Positions 6,171 through 8,389 of a stretch of 8,389 nt of DNA are shown here, piece after piece; the stretch's first letter is position 1; each line of letters opens with the position of its first letter. The translations under genes were made by a program, and so were the position numbers. Source of the stretch: an uncultured Collinsella sp. GTDB taxonomy: Bacteria > Actinomycetota > Coriobacteriia > Coriobacteriales > Coriobacteriaceae. Below the pieces are notes generated by a model that did no database searches, had not been told where the DNA came from, and worked only from the letters and a program-made list of their open reading frames with translations. Location of the stretch: positions 1-8,389 of the forward strand of contig CALKBB010000274.1 of NCBI GenBank assembly GCA_937989795.1, in the 5' to 3' direction.

Positions 6171-7211
6171 ATGGGAGAGGCCTCGATTCCCAAAGCGACT
6201 ATTGTCGTTCCCGTATACAACTCCGCGCGCTCCATTCAGAGATGCCTCGACTCGCTGCTGGCACAGTCCGAGCGCTCGATTCAGGTTGTTTGTGTCAACG
6301 ACGGTTCGGTTGACGATTCGCTGGGCGTCTTGCGTCAAATTGCGCAGGCCGACGATCGTGTGCTGGTGATTGACCAGGAAAACGCCGGTGTCTCGTGCGC
6401 TCGAAATGCTGGAATCGATGTCGCCAAGGGCGAGGTGGTTTTCTTTGTAGACGCCGATGATTACATCGACGCTCGGACGGTCGAGTGCGTGCTGCATGCC
6501 ATGGAGTCTGCTGATGCCGAGGTCGCCGTTTTTGGCGGCGTCTGCGAGCCGTCCGACGCCGCGCCCAAGCGGGTCCAGCAACTCATGAGCCCCAAGGTGG
6601 GCACTTTTGGCGCCCGTGACCCCCAGTTACTGTTCCACGCAAACACACAGCCCTATGCGTGCCGCGCGGCTTTTTCGCGCGAGCTGCTCAATCGCGAAGG
6701 CATACGCTTTGCCCCCGGCTTGGCCTTGGGCGAGGACGTTGTCTTCCAGTTCGCCGCTTACGCGTTGGCCTCAAAGACCGTTGTCATGTCGGACAGGTTC
6801 TACCACTACGTGATGGAGAGCGAATCGGCGACGCACGAGTTCAACAGTGCTGAGGCACGCGCCAAAAAGCTCGACGCACACATGAGGATGCTCGAGGAAG
6901 TTTTGGAAGATTGGGCGGGTTACGGCCTTTTGGATCTATGCCCTGGAGAGCTGATCACCTGGTTCTTGGACCTTATCGTGTTTGATTTGGCACGCTTGGA
7001 TGCCGATGGTTTCCGTCGCGTGGCCGGCCGCGTCAACAGGGCTTTCACGACGTTTTTGGGAACGGCGTGGGCGGATATGCCTGCCAAGGGCGCCGTTTGC
7101 CGTGTGGCTCATAAGCTCGTTGCGGCGACCTCGGGCGTTTCGATGGCAGACGCCACGCTGTTCTATCTTTCGACCCGCGGTCTCAAGGCCTGCCTGGAGC
7201 GCTTTATCTAA
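6171..7211 (+). CDS. GT2 family glycosyltransferase, second in the plus-strand cluster
   Basis: This 346-residue GT-A family 2 enzyme shows ATIVVPVYNSARSI (9-22), VCVNDGSVDDS (40-50), QENAGVSCARNAGIDVAKGE (69-88), and VFFVDADDYID (90-100) with the metal-binding DADD. GEDVVFQF (187-194) resembles the E-D catalytic-base motif common in this family. Residues beyond about 230 are a family-variable helical tail. ATG at 6171 follows AAGGG at 6156-6160, which overlaps the end of the previous gene, and the gap between the genes is 6 nt, so they form an operon. It is clearly more distant from its two neighbours than they are from each other, suggesting a different linkage or sugar in the same glycan. 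The substrate is not known. Confidence 0.92.
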   Translation: MGEASIPKATIVVPVYNSARSIQRCLDSLLAQSERSIQVVCVNDGSVDDSLGVLRQIAQADDRVLVIDQENAGVSCARNAGIDVAKGEVVFFVDADDYIDARTVECVLHAMESADAEVAVFGGVCEPSDAAPKRVQQLMSPKVGTFGARDPQLLFHANTQPYACRAAFSRELLNREGIRFAPGLALGEDVVFQFAAYALASKTVVMSDRFYHYVMESESATHEFNSAEARAKKLDAHMRMLEEVLEDWAGYGLLDLCPGELITWFLDLIVFDLARLDADGFRRVAGRVNRAFTTFLGTAWADMPAKGAVCRVAHKLVAATSGVSMADATLFYLSTRGLKACLERFI

Positions 7212-7245
7212 TTCTGGGCACTGCCGTGCGCCGTTGCATCGCTGC

Positions 7246-7251
7246 TAAAAT
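7246..7251 (+). promoter_or_regulatory. Weak candidate -10 box before the third glycosyltransferase
   Basis: TAAAAT lies in the 74-nt gap between the second and third glycosyltransferases, about 35 nt before the TTG start. The best -35 (CTGCCG at 7221-7226) has a 19-nt spacer and is poor. A small GCAC-TGCC-GTGC hairpin (7218-7229) precedes it but has no T-tract, so it is not a terminator. The third gene may therefore be read both from the operon and from its own start. Confidence 0.3.
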
Positions 7252-7274
7252 AACCCTGTTACACGCAATTCAAC

Positions 7275-7280
7275 AGGAGG
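7275..7280 (+). promoter_or_regulatory. Shine-Dalgarno site that sets the TTG start at 7286
   Basis: A consensus AGGAGG is 5 nt before TTG at 7286-7288. This mirrors the first gene of the cluster (AAGGAG, 5 nt, TTG), which supports TTG initiation in both paralogues. Confidence 0.85.
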
Positions 7281-7285
7281 TTCTC

Positions 7286-8389
7286 TTGCAGAACTCTGAT
7301 ACCCCTAAAGTTTCGCTGCTTGTTCCCATCTGCAATGTTGAGCGCTACCTGCGCGAGTGCCTCGATTCTGCCGTTGCGCAGACGCTCAAGGACATTGAGA
7401 TCATTTGCATCAACGACGGCTCTACCGATGGCTCGCCGGATATCATCCGCGAGTACATGGATCGCGATGCGCGCGTCAAGATGATTGACAAGGCCAACAG
7501 CGGCTACGGCGACTCTATGAACCGCGGCCTGGAGATGGCGCGTGGCGAGTACGTGGGCATTTTGGAGTCCGATGACTTTATGTTCGAGGATTCGCTTCAA
7601 AAGCTGGTTGCCAAGGCCGACGCCGAGCATGCCGATGTCGTTAAGGGCGACTTTTACCTGTACTGGTCTGCGCCCAGCGAGCGCCGCGAGCTGTTTGGAA
7701 TTATCGACGAGCATATGACGGGTGCCGCATATCGCCCCGTCGATCGCCCGGGCATTTTCTACCGCAAGCCTTCCATTTGGTCAGCCATCTATCGACGCAC
7801 GTTCCTTAACGACAATCAGATTCGGTTCCTTCCCACGCCGGGCGCCTCGTATCAGGACGCCGGCTTTAACTTTAAGGTTTGGGCTTGCGCCGAGCGTGCC
7901 GCGTTTATTGCGGACCCCATTTTGTGCTATCGCCAAGACAACGAGAAGAGTTCCGTTAATTCGCCCAACAAGGTGTTTTGCGTGTGCGACGAATATGCCG
8001 AGATGCAGCGCTTTTTGGATGAACGCCCCGAGCTTAAGGCTCGACTTCAGGGTATTTTAATGCGCATGAAGGTCGATACGTACCGCTGGAATGATGAGCG
8101 CTTGGTCGATGAACTGCGCGAGCAGTTTTGGAAGAAAGCCTCGTCCGAGCTCAAGGCCGATTGGGATGCCGGTCGTTTTGACCTGTTGCTCTTCGATCCG
8201 CGCGGCGAGACCGACCTGCGTTTGATGGTCAAGTCGCCCCGTGCCTATATCGATTCGCGCTTTGATTTTAAGAAGCCGGGCAAGCTCAATACGTTTAAGC
8301 ACTACTTTAAGATCGGCGGCCTGCCGCTGGTTTGGCGCGTGCTGACGTATCAGCGCGCCTACGGCGATAACCCGCATCCCGACGACGTG
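7286..8389 (+). CDS. GT2 family glycosyltransferase, third in the cluster (3' end outside window)
   Basis: The frame is open for 368 codons from TTG at 7286 to the last base, so the gene continues beyond the window. It has VSLLVPICNVERYL (9-22), ICINDGSTD (40-48), KANSGYGDSMNRGLEMARG (69-87) and ILESDDF (92-98), then KPSIWSAIYRRTFL, FLPTPGASYQD and YRQDNEKSSVN in the same order as the first glycosyltransferase of the cluster. It is a paralogue of that gene and should also transfer a sugar to a surface glycan in the cytoplasm. The donor is unknown. The visible part already matches the full length of its 367-residue paralogue, and the tail differs from it. The first conserved motif has Cys16 where nearly all family members, including both neighbours, have Tyr. 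It lies 74 nt after the second gene, on the same strand. Confidence 0.92.
   Translation, partial: MQNSDTPKVSLLVPICNVERYLRECLDSAVAQTLKDIEIICINDGSTDGSPDIIREYMDRDARVKMIDKANSGYGDSMNRGLEMARGEYVGILESDDFMFEDSLQKLVAKADAEHADVVKGDFYLYWSAPSERRELFGIIDEHMTGAAYRPVDRPGIFYRKPSIWSAIYRRTFLNDNQIRFLPTPGASYQDAGFNFKVWACAERAAFIADPILCYRQDNEKSSVNSPNKVFCVCDEYAEMQRFLDERPELKARLQGILMRMKVDTYRWNDERLVDELREQFWKKASSELKADWDAGRFDLLLFDPRGETDLRLMVKSPRAYIDSRFDFKKPGKLNTFKHYFKIGGLPLVWRVLTYQRAYGDNPHPDDV
7337..7582 (+). repeat. Copy 2 of the 246-bp duplicated glycosyltransferase core
   Basis: This is the partner of 5118-5363, in direct orientation and 2,219 bp downstream. The first 30 bases (VERYLRECLD codons) are identical in both copies. 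Confidence 0.9.

Noticed and set aside
5031..6581. A 516-codon open frame on the minus strand across the first and second plus-strand glycosyltransferases
   Set aside because: It is antisense to two clear glycosyltransferase genes and spans the gap between them. Its translation resembles no family. The similar minus-strand frame at 7259-7714 has a matching translation only because it mirrors the duplicated 246-bp core.

Overview
The window is GC-rich DNA that looks like a Gram-positive anaerobe of the Coriobacteriia, most likely a Collinsella-type gut bacterium. This is an inference from three things: a sortase-anchored surface protein, TTG/GTG starts behind strong Shine-Dalgarno sites, and a run of cell-envelope glycosyltransferases. 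I could not compare it with any genome.

Layout. Positions 2-601 (+) are the 3' end of a Ser/Gly/Ala/Asp-rich wall-anchored protein that ends in a variant sorting signal (MPRTG), followed by a good hairpin terminator. After a 203-bp intergenic stretch with a candidate promoter, 805-2601 (+) encodes a member of the AAA-ATPase-like plus PD-(D/E)xK-like family (PF09820/PF08011 type). In this copy the acidic Walker B residue and the nuclease Glu and Lys are replaced. Converging on it are two minus-strand genes: a GT2 glycosyltransferase with a DDD motif (2629-3648) and a multi-pass acyltransferase-3 membrane protein (3819-4949). A divergent promoter region (about 4950-5060) separates these from three plus-strand GT2 glycosyltransferases: 5061-6164, 6171-7211 and 7286 to the window end. 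The last of these is cut by the window edge.

How the genes fit together. Four glycosyltransferases and one acyltransferase, around a shared divergent control region, are what one expects of a locus that builds and acyl-decorates a surface polysaccharide. The cytoplasmic glycosyltransferases would add sugars and the membrane acyltransferase would acylate the glycan or its precursor. No polymerase, flippase or priming transferase lies inside the window, so the polymer cannot be named. The surface protein and the ATPase-like gene look unrelated to this locus.

The two most notable points are the apparently catalytically dead ATPase/nuclease-like protein and the first and third plus-strand glycosyltransferases. 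Those two share a 246-bp catalytic core at about 90% nucleotide identity, while the rest is much more diverged even at synonymous sites, which suggests gene conversion.
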